Assembly (NCBI GenBank): GCA_902770195.1
Contig: CACXSA010000034.1
Coordinates: 1-61,910, forward strand
Direction: 5' to 3'
Length of the DNA stretch: 61,910 nucleotides
Source of the DNA: an uncultured Prevotellaceae bacterium
GTDB taxonomy: Bacteria; Bacteroidota; Bacteroidia; Bacteroidales; Bacteroidaceae
Shown one piece after another: positions 1-9,590 of this stretch; the stretch's first letter is position 1; the number at the start of each line of letters is the position of its first letter. Below the pieces are notes generated by a model. The model was not told the origin of the DNA, made no database searches, and saw nothing but the letters and a program-made list of their open reading frames with translations. Both the position numbers and the translations under genes were made by a program.

Positions 1-193
1 GTTTGAAACTAACATCATAACTCTTTCGAACACTTTTTGTCATAACTCATTACTTTTGTTATGGCGAAAAACGTGTCAAGCGATTTCCGTATAAGACAAC
101 AGATAAGGCTTCCTTATTGATGAATAAGGCACGCTTACTGGAAAATAACCTAAGGTTATGATAATACAACCTTGGGTATTAATAGTAGCAATT

Positions 194-254
194 AGTCCGT
201 AAGCTTCGGACTCTCAGTCCGAGCCGTTCGGACTGGCAGTCCGTCGGGACGGAC
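194..254. repeat. Cluster of three adjacent hairpins (REP-like)
   Basis: Three consecutive short palindromes built on AGTCCG/CGGACT: 194-199 with 207-212, 215-222 with 228-235 (8-bp perfect stem), and 239-243 with 250-254. No T-run follows, so a simple intrinsic terminator is not obvious. The rest of 1-257 shows no gene, tRNA or clear promoter. The cluster could end a transcript entering from the left or act as a REP-like element. Confidence 0.6.
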
Positions 255-257
255 AAA

Positions 258-349
258 AACCTTTGACCTTCGGTCGAAGGTACTCTTGCTCGAAAAAACA
301 AATTAAAACAAGTTTTATTTGGTTTTTTGCTTACTTATTCGTACCTTTG
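258..349 (+). promoter_or_regulatory. Promoter-bearing repeat element, copy A (lon promoter)
   Basis: A near-perfect -7 box TACCTTTG lies at 342-349. A degenerate box AACCTTTG lies 84 nt upstream at 258-265, followed by a perfect inverted repeat ACCTTCG/CGAAGGT (266-281) and an AT-rich core. The same architecture recurs at 18338-18495 (minus), 34186-34276 (plus) and 34851-34943 (minus). The downstream box is 9 nt from the first possible lon ATG. Confidence 0.7.
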
Positions 350-358
350 CACCTCATT

Positions 359-2827
359 ATGGAAGAGAAAATAACGATGTATATGGATAACAAGAACCGG
401 TCGTTCTCGATGATTGCAGATGTAGAGGGCGAATACGGCGACTTGACAGGCATGAAACTGCCTGACACACTGCCTATCCTGGCGGTGCGCAACCTTGTAT
501 TGTTTCCTACCGTGGTATCACCCATCTTGATTGGCAGACAATCGAGCCTGGCACTTATTCGCAAAGCAGAGAAGAGCGGCGAGGTGATTGGGGTGATATC
601 ACAGCGTGACCCTGACGTTGACAATCCTATCCGGTCGGACCTTTACGATATCGGTGTGTATGCCAAAGTGCTGAAGATGCTGACGTTGCCCAACGGTAAT
701 GTGACAGCCATCGTGCAAAGCCTTGGACGTATCCGACTGAAGGAACTGCTGAAATACAAGCCTTTCCTGCTTGGTCATGTGGAGGCTGCTCCTGAGGAGG
801 AGCCCAGCAGTCGTGACATGGAGTTCAATACGGCTATGGAAGACCTGCGCACACAGACTTCCGACTATATCAAGATGAGCGATGACATTCCCGAGGAGGC
901 TACCTTCGCCATCAAGAATGTAGGCAATAACATGATGGCCCTGAACTTCATCTGCTCGAACCTGCCCTTCTCGGTGAAAGAGAAGATCAGCCTGCTGATG
1001 ATGGACTCGATGAAGGAGCGCCTGTTCAACGTACTACGCCTGGTGAATAGGGAAATCAACCTGCAGACGCTGAAACTGGACATCCGCAACAAGACGCGCG
1101 ACGATATTGACGAGCAGCAACGTAACTACTTCTTACAGCAGCAGATAAAGAACCTGCAGGCTGAGATGGGTAATGAGAGTACACCTGAGAAGAAGGAACT
1201 TCTGGAGAAAGCCAGAGACAAGAAATGGCCTGAGGATATCGAGAAGTTCTTCTACAAGGAGGCAGAGAAGCTGGACCAGCTGAACACCAACTCGCCCGAC
1301 TTCAACGTGCTGTTAAACTATCTGCAGACGCTGGTGAGCCTGCCCTGGGGAGAATATACGGAGGATGACATGGACCTCAAGCGGGCCCAGAAGATTCTGG
1401 ACCGTGACCACTATGGTATGGAGAAAGTGAAGGAGCGCATCCTGGAGTATATCGCCGTGCTGTCATTGCGTGGCGACCTGAAGAGTCCCATCCTGTGCCT
1501 CTACGGTCCTCCTGGTGTGGGTAAGACGTCGTTGGGCAAGTCGATAGCCGATGCGCTGAAGCGTAAATATGTACGTGTGTCGTTAGGCGGTCTGCACGAC
1601 GAGGCTGAGATTCGCGGTCATCGTCGTACCTATATCGGTGCTATGCCTGGACGTATCATCAAAAACATCCAAAAGGCGGGTTCCTCCAACCCCGTATTTA
1701 TCCTTGACGAGATAGACAAGGTGACGCAGAACACGCACAATGGCGATCCTGCCTCCGCGCTGCTTGAGGTATTAGACCCCGAACAGAACGGTGCGTTCCA
1801 CGATAACTATCTGGACGTGGATTACGACTTGTCGAAGGTGATGTTCATTGCTACAGCCAACAACCTGAGCACCATTCCCCGTCCGCTGTTGGACCGTATG
1901 GAGATTATCGAGGTGAGCGGCTATATCACGGAAGAGAAATACGAGATTGCCAAGCGCCACCTCATCCCCAAGGAAAAGGAGAATACGGGACTGGTCGATA
2001 AGAAGCTGACATTCACCAAGCCAGCCATTGAGAAAATCATAGAGCAATATACGCGTGAGAGTGGCGTGCGCCAGCTGGAAAAGCAGGTGAACAAGGCACT
2101 GCGTAAGATGGCTTTCAAGAAAGCAGAAAGCGGTGAACTGCCTTATTCGAAGATAACGCCTACGGAGATTGAAGACCTGTTGGGCAAGCCACCTTTCTAT
2201 CGTGACATCTACCAGGGCAATGCCTATGCGGGTGTTGTCACAGGTCTGGCATGGACCAGTGTGGGTGGTGAAATCCTGTTCATCGAGACCTCGCTGTCAA
2301 AAGGAAAGGGTGCGAAGCTGACGCTGACGGGTAACCTCGGTGACGTGATGAAGGAGTCGGCTGTCATCGCCCTGGAATATGTGAAGGCACATGTGGATGT
2401 GCTGGGCATAGACTATCGCATTTTCGACAACTGGAACATCCACATCCACGTACCGGAAGGAGCTACGCCGAAAGACGGTCCTTCTGCCGGTATCACGATA
2501 GCAACCTCTATCGCTTCGGCACTCACCCAGCGTAAGGTTCGCAAGAACACCGCTATGACGGGTGAGATAACCCTTCGTGGAAAAGTGCTGCCCGTGGGTG
2601 GTATCAAGGAGAAGATTCTCGCTGCGAAACGTGCCGGCATTACGGACATCGTGATGTGTCAGGAGAACGAGAAGGACATCAACGAGATTCCCGAGATGTA
2701 CCTGAAGGGTGTTACGTTCCACTATGTGGAGAATGTGCAGGACGTCTGGAAATTCGCCCTGACGGACGAAATGGTGGAACACCCGATGGACTTCACGATC
2801 CAAGAAGAAGTGAAGAGTGAAAAGTGA
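359..2827 (+). CDS. lon: ATP-dependent Lon protease
   Basis: Cytoplasmic AAA+ serine protease that degrades misfolded and regulatory proteins. The N-terminal LON substrate domain ([14 protein letters not shown]) is followed by a coiled coil, Walker [12 protein letters not shown], Walker B FILDEIDK, sensor residues near [17 protein letters not shown], and the C-terminal protease domain with the Ser motif KDGPSAGIT and the Lys of the Ser-Lys dyad in the GGIKEK region. The length, about 820 aa, is normal for the family. The open frame extends up to 263, but that part overlaps the promoter. ATG 359 is 9 nt behind the -7 box, so the mRNA would be almost leaderless; ATG 377 is the alternative and has an A/G-rich stretch in front of it. 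The stop lies inside a heptanucleotide array that runs up to tgt. Confidence 0.96.
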   Translation: MEEKITMYMDNKNRSFSMIADVEGEYGDLTGMKLPDTLPILAVRNLVLFPTVVSPILIGRQSSLALIRKAEKSGEVIGVISQRDPDVDNPIRSDLYDIGVYAKVLKMLTLPNGNVTAIVQSLGRIRLKELLKYKPFLLGHVEAAPEEEPSSRDMEFNTAMEDLRTQTSDYIKMSDDIPEEATFAIKNVGNNMMALNFICSNLPFSVKEKISLLMMDSMKERLFNVLRLVNREINLQTLKLDIRNKTRDDIDEQQRNYFLQQQIKNLQAEMGNESTPEKKELLEKARDKKWPEDIEKFFYKEAEKLDQLNTNSPDFNVLLNYLQTLVSLPWGEYTEDDMDLKRAQKILDRDHYGMEKVKERILEYIAVLSLRGDLKSPILCLYGPPGVGKTSLGKSIADALKRKYVRVSLGGLHDEAEIRGHRRTYIGAMPGRIIKNIQKAGSSNPVFILDEIDKVTQNTHNGDPASALLEVLDPEQNGAFHDNYLDVDYDLSKVMFIATANNLSTIPRPLLDRMEIIEVSGYITEEKYEIAKRHLIPKEKENTGLVDKKLTFTKPAIEKIIEQYTRESGVRQLEKQVNKALRKMAFKKAESGELPYSKITPTEIEDLLGKPPFYRDIYQGNAYAGVVTGLAWTSVGGEILFIETSLSKGKGAKLTLTGNLGDVMKESAVIALEYVKAHVDVLGIDYRIFDNWNIHIHVPEGATPKDGPSAGITIATSIASALTQRKVRKNTAMTGEITLRGKVLPVGGIKEKILAAKRAGITDIVMCQENEKDINEIPEMYLKGVTFHYVENVQDVWKFALTDEMVEHPMDFTIQEEVKSEK

Positions 2828-2837
2828 AGAGTGAGAA
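2810..2837 (+). repeat. Heptanucleotide array (4 units) across lon stop
   Basis: Four tandem 7-nt units of the GTGARRA type. The lon stop codon (2825-2827) is read from the array, and the last unit with the following GAA forms the purine-rich leader of tgt (ATG 2841). Confidence 0.85.
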
Positions 2838-2840
2838 GAA

Positions 2841-3983
2841 ATGACTTTCGAAGTACAACATAGCGACAATGCCAGTGATGCCCGTACCGGTCTGATTACC
2901 ACAGACCACGGACAGATAAAGACTCCTATCTTTATGCCCGTAGGAACGTGCGGAAGCGTGAAGGGTGTCCACTTCTCAGAGCTGCGTGAACAGGTGAAGG
3001 CTCAGATTATTCTGGGTAACACCTACCACCTGTATCTGCGTCCTGGGCTTGACATTCTGCGTAAGGCGGGCGGACTGCATAAGTTCAACACATGGGACCG
3101 CCCTATCCTGACGGATTCCGGAGGCTTCCAGGTTTTCTCGCTGACAGGCATCCGCAAACTTCGTGAGGAGGGTTGCGAGTTCCGTAGCCATATCGACGGC
3201 TCGAAGCATATCTTCACCCCCGAGAACGTCATGGATACTGAACGCATCATCGGTGCAGACATCATGATGGCACTGGATGAATGTCCTCCCGGACAGAGCG
3301 ACTACCAGTATGCCAAGAAATCGCTGGGACTGACACAGCGATGGCTGGAACGTTGCGTGAAGCGATTCAACGAGACGGAACCGCTTTACGGCTATCATCA
3401 GACGCTGTTCCCCATCGTGCAGGGATGTACCTATAAGGACTTGCGACAGGATGCGGCGAAGCATGTAGTGGATGTGCTGGGAAAACTGAATGGCGGCGGA
3501 GGTGCCTCCATCGGAGGACTTGCTGTCGGTGAGCCTACGGAGGTGATGTACGACATGATAGAGGTGGTGAACGAGATTCTGCCCAAGGAGCGTCCCCGCT
3601 ACCTGATGGGTGTTGGAACGCCTCAGAATATCCTGGAAGCCATAGAACGCGGAGTCGATATGTTTGACTGCGTGATGCCTACCCGCAACGGACGTAACGC
3701 GATGCTGTTCACCTACGAGGGTACGATGAATATGCGCAACCAGAAATGGGCTGACGACTTCTCACCCATCGATCCCGATGGCTGCGAGATAGACCGCATC
3801 CACTCAAAGGCCTACCTGCATCACCTGTTCAAAGCCCAGGAACTGCTGGCCATGCAGATAGCCTCCATCCATAACCTCGCCTTCTACCTCCGACTGGTGA
3901 CAGATGCCCGTACGCACATAGAACAAGGTGACTTCACAACATGGAAACGGTCGGTGATTGACAACTTAGGACGCAGAAGATGA
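2841..3983 (+). CDS. tgt: Queuine tRNA-ribosyltransferase (Tgt)
   Basis: Exchanges the anticodon wobble guanine of tRNA Asp/Asn/His/Tyr for a queuine precursor (preQ1 in bacteria). Family motifs are clear: the general-base region LTDSGGFQVFSL, GGLAVGEP for substrate binding, RYLMGVGTP, and the nucleophile Asp in FDCVMPTRNGRNA. At 380 aa it is full length. The C-terminal zinc-binding region of the well-studied enzymes (CxCxxC...H) is not recognisable: the aligned stretch, PIDPDGCEIDRIHSKAYLHHL in two pieces, keeps one Cys and a His only. It starts 13 nt after lon and overlaps the next gene by 4 nt (ATGA), so lon-tgt-permease form an operon. Confidence 0.95.
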   Translation: MTFEVQHSDNASDARTGLITTDHGQIKTPIFMPVGTCGSVKGVHFSELREQVKAQIILGNTYHLYLRPGLDILRKAGGLHKFNTWDRPILTDSGGFQVFSLTGIRKLREEGCEFRSHIDGSKHIFTPENVMDTERIIGADIMMALDECPPGQSDYQYAKKSLGLTQRWLERCVKRFNETEPLYGYHQTLFPIVQGCTYKDLRQDAAKHVVDVLGKLNGGGGASIGGLAVGEPTEVMYDMIEVVNEILPKERPRYLMGVGTPQNILEAIERGVDMFDCVMPTRNGRNAMLFTYEGTMNMRNQKWADDFSPIDPDGCEIDRIHSKAYLHHLFKAQELLAMQIASIHNLAFYLRLVTDARTHIEQGDFTTWKRSVIDNLGRRR

Positions 3984-5173
3984 ACAAGAAAAAACTGAAA
4001 CAGTGGCTATGGCCGATATGGCGCCTGTGGAGCAAAATACCTTGGAAGCGCTTGGCGTGGATGAAACGGTTTAACCCGTTCCGTCTCATCAAGCGTATGG
4101 ACTGGTACATCATCAACAAGTTCATAGGCACCTATTTCTACTCCATCATCCTCATCATCTCCATATCCATCGTCATCGATGTCAACGAGAACCTGGCGAA
4201 ATTCACGACGAACCACGCACCGCTGCGTGCCATCGTGTTCGACTATTACACCAACTTCGTACCCTATTTCGCCAACCTTTTCTCACCGCTGTTCGTATTC
4301 ATCGCCGTTATCTTCTTCACCTCAAAGCTGGCAGGCAACTCAGAGATTATCTCAATGCTGGCCTGCGGCATGAGCTTCAAGCGACTGTTGCGTCCATACC
4401 TCATTTCAGCTGCCTTCATCGCTGCCCTGAATTTCTATCTGGGTGCCTACATCATCCCGAAAGGAACGGTGGTGCGCCATGACTTCGAGTCGCTCTATAA
4501 GAACAACAAGAAGAACACATCGGCATCGAACATCCAGCTGATGGTGGATAAAGGGGTGGTTGCCTACATCTCGCAATATGACGACATTCGCAAGACGGGC
4601 TATGGCTTTGCGCTCTATAAGTTTGAGAACAAAAAGATGGTATCGCAGATGAACGCAAACGTCATTCAATACGACACCATTTCCGACTCACGCTATCACT
4701 GGAAGGCACGTAACTATAAAATCCGCACCTTGAAAGGTATGCGTGAACAGATTACCAGTGGTATGGAGATTGACACCCTCATCAAAATGGAACCGATGGA
4801 CCTTGTATTCTCCAGGGGACAGCAAGAGACGTTTACTTCGCCTGAGCTGTTGCGCTATATCTCCAAACAACAGAAACGCGGTTCCTCGAACGTCGTACAA
4901 TACGAGGTGGAGTTCCACAAGCGCATCGCCACATCGTTTGCCTCATTCATCCTGACTATCATTGGCGTTTCGCTGTCATCGCGCAAGCGCAAAGGTGGTA
5001 TGGGAATGTATCTGGGCATCGGCTTGGCACTATCGTTCACATACATCCTGTTGCAGACGGTGAGTGCCACCTTCGCCATCAATGCTGACACACCACCCAT
5101 GCTGGCAGCCTGGATACCTAATATCCTGTATTCATTCATTGCCTATTTCTGCTATAGGCAAGCACCGAACTAA
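3980..5173 (+). CDS. LptF/LptG (YjgP/YjgQ) family LPS-export permease
   Basis: Inner-membrane subunit of the LptB2FG ABC transporter that extracts lipopolysaccharide. Features: an amphipathic basic N-terminus (MNKKKLKQWLWPIWRLW), first transmembrane helix after RMDWYIINKFIGTYFYS, two further helices around residues 90-160, a periplasmic jellyroll-like domain, and C-terminal helices with the family-type segment SSRKRKGGMGMYLGIGLALSF. The 397-aa length suits the family; F and G subunits cannot be told apart by eye. Coupled to tgt by a 4-nt overlap. Confidence 0.88.
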   Translation: MNKKKLKQWLWPIWRLWSKIPWKRLAWMKRFNPFRLIKRMDWYIINKFIGTYFYSIILIISISIVIDVNENLAKFTTNHAPLRAIVFDYYTNFVPYFANLFSPLFVFIAVIFFTSKLAGNSEIISMLACGMSFKRLLRPYLISAAFIAALNFYLGAYIIPKGTVVRHDFESLYKNNKKNTSASNIQLMVDKGVVAYISQYDDIRKTGYGFALYKFENKKMVSQMNANVIQYDTISDSRYHWKARNYKIRTLKGMREQITSGMEIDTLIKMEPMDLVFSRGQQETFTSPELLRYISKQQKRGSSNVVQYEVEFHKRIATSFASFILTIIGVSLSSRKRKGGMGMYLGIGLALSFTYILLQTVSATFAINADTPPMLAAWIPNILYSFIAYFCYRQAPN

Positions 5174-5194
5174 GGGAAAAACGAAAAGTGAAAA
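5174..5194 (+). repeat. Degenerate heptanucleotide array (3 units)
   Basis: Units GGGAAAA, ACGAAAA and GTGAAAA follow directly after the stop of the LptF/G gene, 24 nt before the DEAD-box helicase start. Same orientation as both flanking genes. Confidence 0.6.
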
Positions 5195-5217
5195 TTTGCT
5201 ACCAATAATTATTTTAT

Positions 5218-6516
5218 ATGACTTTCGAAGAAACATATTTAAACGACAACATATTGGACGCTCTATGGGACATGCACTTCGAGGAAATGACCCCTATACA
5301 AGAACGCTGCATACCGGAAATTCTGGACGGACATGACCTTATAGGTGTTGCACAGACGGGAACGGGAAAGACGGCAGCTTACCTGCTACCCATACTCAGC
5401 ATGCTTGACGACGGTGGTTTTCCGAAAGACGCGGTAAACTGCATCATCATGTCGCCCACCCGTGAACTGGCACAGCAGATTGACCAAGCTATGCAAGGCT
5501 TCGGCTATTATCTTGACGGGATTTCAAGTGTTGCCGTATATGGAGGCAACGACGGCAACCGTTTTGACGTAGAGACCAAAGGACTGAAGATGGGGGCTGA
5601 CGTGATTATCGCCACTCCCGGGCGTCTGCTCTCACACATCAGAATGGGACATCTCGATTTGTCGCGCCTTTCCTTCTTCGTACTCGATGAAGCCGACCGC
5701 ATGCTTGACATGGGTTTTTCTGACGACATCCTGCAGATAGCAAAACAATTGCCGCCATCCCATCAGACCATCATGTTCTCTGCCACCATGCCAACCAAGA
5801 TACAGCAACTCGCGCGTACCTTATTAAATAGTCCTGTAGAGGTGAAGATAGCCGTATCCAAACCTGCTGAGAAAATCCAGCAGTCGGCTTTCGTCTGCTA
5901 CGAGCCTCAGAAGTTGGGCATCATCCGCTCTCTGTTCAAGGCAGGCGAACTACAACGAGTCATTATCTTCTCGGGAAAGAAAGACAAGGTAAAGGACATC
6001 ACCCGCGAACTCAGGCACATGCACATCAATTGTGCCTCCATGCACTCCGACCTCTCCCAGGCCGAGCGTGATGAGGTGATGTATCGCTTCAAGGCAGGAC
6101 AGGTGGACGTACTGGTAGCCACCGACATTGTGGCAAGAGGTATTGATATCGACGACATCCTGATGGTCATCAACTACGACGTGCCTCACGATGCAGAAGA
6201 CTATGTGCACCGCATAGGACGCACGGCACGAGCCCAGCGCGACGGTGTAGCCATCACGTTTGTGTCCGAACAGGACATTCGCTATTTTGCAGACATCGAA
6301 CGATTCCTGGAACGTGAGATCCTAAAAAACCCACTACCGGAAGAACTGGGCAGCGGTCCGGAATACAAGCCTTCGGCACCCCGTAAGAATTCACGCGGAA
6401 GAGGGGGAAAACGCCGTAGCGGAAAAAGAACAGGAAAGTCAGGCAATCCCGAAAAGAGCAAAGGAGGAAAAGGCAGGAGTCACCATCATCGGAACAAGAA
6501 TCCCCAACAGAATTAA
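5218..6516 (+). CDS. DEAD-box RNA helicase (RhlE-like)
   Basis: ATP-dependent RNA unwinding, typically in ribosome assembly or RNA decay. All core motifs are present in order: Q motif (MTPIQERCIPEIL), I AQTGTGKT, Ia PTRELAQQ, GG/TPGRLL, II DEAD, III SAT, IV-VI including VATDIVARGIDID and HRIGRTAR. The last ~60 residues are a basic, Gly/Arg/Lys/His-rich tail typical of RNA contact and expected to be disordered. No canonical -7 box was found in the 44-nt gap upstream, so it may be read from the lon operon or from an unrecognised promoter. Confidence 0.95.
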   Translation: MTFEETYLNDNILDALWDMHFEEMTPIQERCIPEILDGHDLIGVAQTGTGKTAAYLLPILSMLDDGGFPKDAVNCIIMSPTRELAQQIDQAMQGFGYYLDGISSVAVYGGNDGNRFDVETKGLKMGADVIIATPGRLLSHIRMGHLDLSRLSFFVLDEADRMLDMGFSDDILQIAKQLPPSHQTIMFSATMPTKIQQLARTLLNSPVEVKIAVSKPAEKIQQSAFVCYEPQKLGIIRSLFKAGELQRVIIFSGKKDKVKDITRELRHMHINCASMHSDLSQAERDEVMYRFKAGQVDVLVATDIVARGIDIDDILMVINYDVPHDAEDYVHRIGRTARAQRDGVAITFVSEQDIRYFADIERFLEREILKNPLPEELGSGPEYKPSAPRKNSRGRGGKRRSGKRTGKSGNPEKSKGGKGRSHHHRNKNPQQN

Positions 6517-6549
6517 TCCTTTTTAACATAAAATAATTCGGGTTCCGAG

Positions 6550-6579
6550 AACAACGGATTGATATTTTTCGTAACTTTG
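6550..6579 (+). promoter_or_regulatory. rpoD promoter (-7 box TAACTTTG)
   Basis: TAACTTTG at 6572-6579 is a perfect TAnnTTTG box with a TTG-containing -33-like region about 12-20 nt upstream. The inferred leader to the rpoD ATG is about 70 nt. Confidence 0.75.
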
Positions 6580-6653
6580 CACCGCTTTTAAAGGTATTAT
6601 ATATTACAAACACTTGAATTTCAAGTAGTTACATGCTATTTAAGGAGTAAAAG

Positions 6654-7526
6654 ATGAGACAATTAAAAATTCAGAAGAGTATTACGAATCGCTCAAGCGA
6701 AGCACTGGATAAGTATCTGGTGGAAATTGGTCGTGCACCACTGATCAGTATCGATGAAGAAATCGAGCTGGCTCAGAAGATACGTAAAGGAGGTCCTGAA
6801 GGCGAGCGCGCCAAGGATAAGCTGGTTACTGCCAATCTGCGTTTCGTAGTATCTGTTGCCAAGCAGTATCAGCATCAGGGACTGACGCTTACTGACTTGA
6901 TTGACGAGGGTAACATCGGTCTGATTAAGGCCGCACAGAAGTTTGACGAGACCCGTGGTTTTAAGTTTATATCCTATGCCGTATGGTGGATTCGCCAGTC
7001 TATCCTACAGGCTATTGCCGAGCAGAGCCGTATAGTACGTCTGCCACTCAATCAGGTAGGCAGCCTGAATAAAATCAGTCACGAAATCAATCGCTTCGAG
7101 CAAGAGTTCCAGCGCCACCCCTCTGTATCCGAGTTGAGTGATGCCACCAACATGGATGAGGAGAAGATTGCACAGTCTATGCAGGCTGACAGTCATCACG
7201 TATCTATCGATGCACCTTTTCAGGACGGAGAAGACAACTGTATGCTTGACGTGATGGCTTCTGGTGACGATTCACGTACCGACCGTCATGTGGATCATGA
7301 GTCGATGGCTCAAGAACTGAACGCCGTGCTTCAGAAGGTGCTCAAGGATCGTGAAATCACCATCATCCGCGAATGCTTCGGCATCGGTTGCCACGAGAAG
7401 GGACTGGAGGAGATTGGTGACCAGTTAGGATTGACCCGTGAGCGCGTTCGCCAGATTCGCGAGAAGAGTATTGCCAAGCTGCGTGATTCCGGTAATGCAC
7501 GCATTCTGATAAAATATTTGGGCTAA
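6654..7526 (+). CDS. rpoD: RNA polymerase primary sigma factor RpoD
   Basis: Housekeeping sigma-70. Region 1.2 (ALDKYLVEIGRAPLISIDEE), region 2 with the -10 recognition/melting helix (DLIDEGNIGLIKAAQKFD, RGFKFISYAVWWIRQ), region 3 and region 4 with the helix-turn-helix (LEEIGDQLGLTRERVRQIRE) are all visible. At 290 aa it lacks region 1.1 and the non-conserved insert, as is usual for Bacteroidetes primary sigma factors that read TAnnTTTG promoters. The start is preceded by an AAGGAG-like sequence (about 6641-6646). Confidence 0.97.
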   Translation: MRQLKIQKSITNRSSEALDKYLVEIGRAPLISIDEEIELAQKIRKGGPEGERAKDKLVTANLRFVVSVAKQYQHQGLTLTDLIDEGNIGLIKAAQKFDETRGFKFISYAVWWIRQSILQAIAEQSRIVRLPLNQVGSLNKISHEINRFEQEFQRHPSVSELSDATNMDEEKIAQSMQADSHHVSIDAPFQDGEDNCMLDVMASGDDSRTDRHVDHESMAQELNAVLQKVLKDREITIIRECFGIGCHEKGLEEIGDQLGLTRERVRQIREKSIAKLRDSGNARILIKYLG

Positions 7527-7529
7527 AGT

Positions 7530-7560
7530 TTTGCGGCTCCAAAAATTATTTGTAATTTTG
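7530..7560 (+). promoter_or_regulatory. Promoter with -7 box TAATTTTG just before a GTG start
   Basis: TAATTTTG at 7553-7560 with a TTTTG -33-like element near 7529-7533. The next gene's GTG is only 5 nt behind the box, so either the message is leaderless or translation starts at a downstream ATG. Confidence 0.6.
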
Positions 7561-7565
7561 GGGGC

Positions 7566-9590
7566 GTGAATCGAAAGCTACACATCATATTACTGATGCT
7601 GGGCACGATGTTCTTCATGCCCAGCATTTGTTTTTCACGTGACAGGTCTATCGACTCGCTGGTCCTCTTCAGGATATGGAATTATGCCAAAAACCATAAA
7701 CAGGTCAGCGATGGGGTAGAACGAAACGTGTATATGTCATACACGTTCAAGACCAACCGTCGCAACCCTACCCTTTTTCTTGTTCCAACCATGTATTCCA
7801 TTGCCAAAGGTGAGAAGGAGTTTGTCGGCGAGTCATTTTACAAGATGAAGTTCCGTGATGCCTTCAAGTACGACCTGCAGCGACAAGTGGTATGCGGCAC
7901 CATTCCCAGTAACAGGAGTGTCATGCCCAATATGATACAATTCCTGACGCCTAACCTCTATAACGAGACGCTTTATAACGACAAGATGTTGTCACCTTTC
8001 TACTACCAGAACCGTTTCTTTTACAAGTATCTCGTCATCCCGGTAACCGACAACCTGTTTATCGTACGCTTCCGTCCCAGAACCAACAACACCCAGCTCA
8101 TTAAGGGGCGTGCTTTTGTTCATCTGGACACGGGGCGTATCAATTCCGTTTTCTATGAAGGCGAATTTGACATGATATCCTTCAAGGTAAATGCACAAAT
8201 GGACATGAATGATGAGAATATCGTGCTGCCTGAGCGTTGCATGACAGAGAGTAAGTTCAGGTTCATGGGCAACAATATTAGTGCCACTTGCCGTGCGTTC
8301 TATAATTGTCCCACCTCATTGCCCGACTCCATCAACGAGGTGGAAGACGCTGAGCTGATGGCTACCCTGCGTCCCACGCTACTTACCGAGACGGAAAGCG
8401 AAATCTATCAACACAAGCACCAAGCCGACAGTATTCAGGAAAGTCTGAGGGATCCGTCAGATACCACACACACTAATAAGAAGAAGCTGTACGATGTCTT
8501 TTGGGACAACATCGGCTACAACATGATTAACAGCACGCATGCCAACTCCGGTCCGGCATCCATGCATATCTCACCCCTGTTCAACCCTCTCTATTTCAGC
8601 TATAGCGGAAGCCGTGGCTTTGCGTATAAGATAGATCTCGGTCTGCAATATACTTTCAACAAGCACCGCTATCTGACCCTGAATCCCCGAATGGGCTACA
8701 ATTTCAAGATCAAGCAGTTTTTCTATAACGCCCCGTTACGAATGACCTATAACCCCAAGCGCAATGGCTATGCCGAGATTACGTGGGCTAATGGTAACCG
8801 TACGAACCATGCCTCGCTGGTTGAAGACATTGAAGAGAAAGAGGGCAAAGGCTTTAACGTTCCGGAATTCAAGGATGAGTCGTTCCAAGTAGTGAACAAC
8901 GTGGAAGCGTTCGACTGGGTGGAAGTCATGACGGGTATGGTTTACCACCGACGCAAATCCGTCAACCCCGACCTGATGAGGAAAATCGGGTTCCCTGACG
9001 CGTTCTACAGCTTCGCCCCCCTGCTTACCCTGCATTTCAAGCCGTGGCAACAGAAAGGTCCCACCCTGACAGCCAACTACGAACGGGGCATCAAGGGTGT
9101 CTTCAAATCGAATCTTGACTACGAGCGATGGGAGTTTGACCTCTCTTACAAGCATAATCTAAGTGCCATGCGCAAAATAAACATGCGAGCAGGTTCCGGA
9201 TTCTACACCCAGCGCGGCTCCGAATATTTTGTGGACTTCTCCAATTTCCGTGACAACAACCTGGCTACCGGTTGGGATGACGACTGGTCAGGACAATTCC
9301 AGTTACTCGACGGTCGGTTGTATAACGAGTCGAACTACTACGTTCGCGGACACCTCACTTTCGAATCACCCCTCCTCGCATTGACGTGGGTGCCACTCAT
9401 CGGACATTTCGTAGAGTTGGAGCGTGTCTATTTCAGTGCACTCAGCATTGAGCACACCCGTCCTTATTTCGAACTGGGATATGGTTTCTCCACCCGTTAC
9501 CTATCTACAGGATTCTTTGCCAATTTCTTCGGTACAAAAATCCAAAGCCTGGGTTGTAAATTCACCATAGAACTATTCAGAAGATGGTAA
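7566..9590 (+). CDS. Predicted outer-membrane beta-barrel protein (DUF5686-like)
   Basis: 674 aa with a signal peptide (MNRKLHIILLMLGTMFFMPSICFS), a ~250-residue periplasmic-type N-terminal region, and a C-terminal half made of alternating aromatic/polar beta-strands typical of outer-membrane barrels (for example YLTLNPRMGYNFKIKQFFYN), ending in Trp. The overall design resembles the Bacteroidetes DUF5686 family; the assignment is by pattern only and the substrate is unknown. The start is GTG; ATG codons within the signal peptide are alternatives. It overlaps the next gene by 7 nt. Confidence 0.7.
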   Translation: MNRKLHIILLMLGTMFFMPSICFSRDRSIDSLVLFRIWNYAKNHKQVSDGVERNVYMSYTFKTNRRNPTLFLVPTMYSIAKGEKEFVGESFYKMKFRDAFKYDLQRQVVCGTIPSNRSVMPNMIQFLTPNLYNETLYNDKMLSPFYYQNRFFYKYLVIPVTDNLFIVRFRPRTNNTQLIKGRAFVHLDTGRINSVFYEGEFDMISFKVNAQMDMNDENIVLPERCMTESKFRFMGNNISATCRAFYNCPTSLPDSINEVEDAELMATLRPTLLTETESEIYQHKHQADSIQESLRDPSDTTHTNKKKLYDVFWDNIGYNMINSTHANSGPASMHISPLFNPLYFSYSGSRGFAYKIDLGLQYTFNKHRYLTLNPRMGYNFKIKQFFYNAPLRMTYNPKRNGYAEITWANGNRTNHASLVEDIEEKEGKGFNVPEFKDESFQVVNNVEAFDWVEVMTGMVYHRRKSVNPDLMRKIGFPDAFYSFAPLLTLHFKPWQQKGPTLTANYERGIKGVFKSNLDYERWEFDLSYKHNLSAMRKINMRAGSGFYTQRGSEYFVDFSNFRDNNLATGWDDDWSGQFQLLDGRLYNESNYYVRGHLTFESPLLALTWVPLIGHFVELERVYFSALSIEHTRPYFELGYGFSTRYLSTGFFANFFGTKIQSLGCKFTIELFRRW

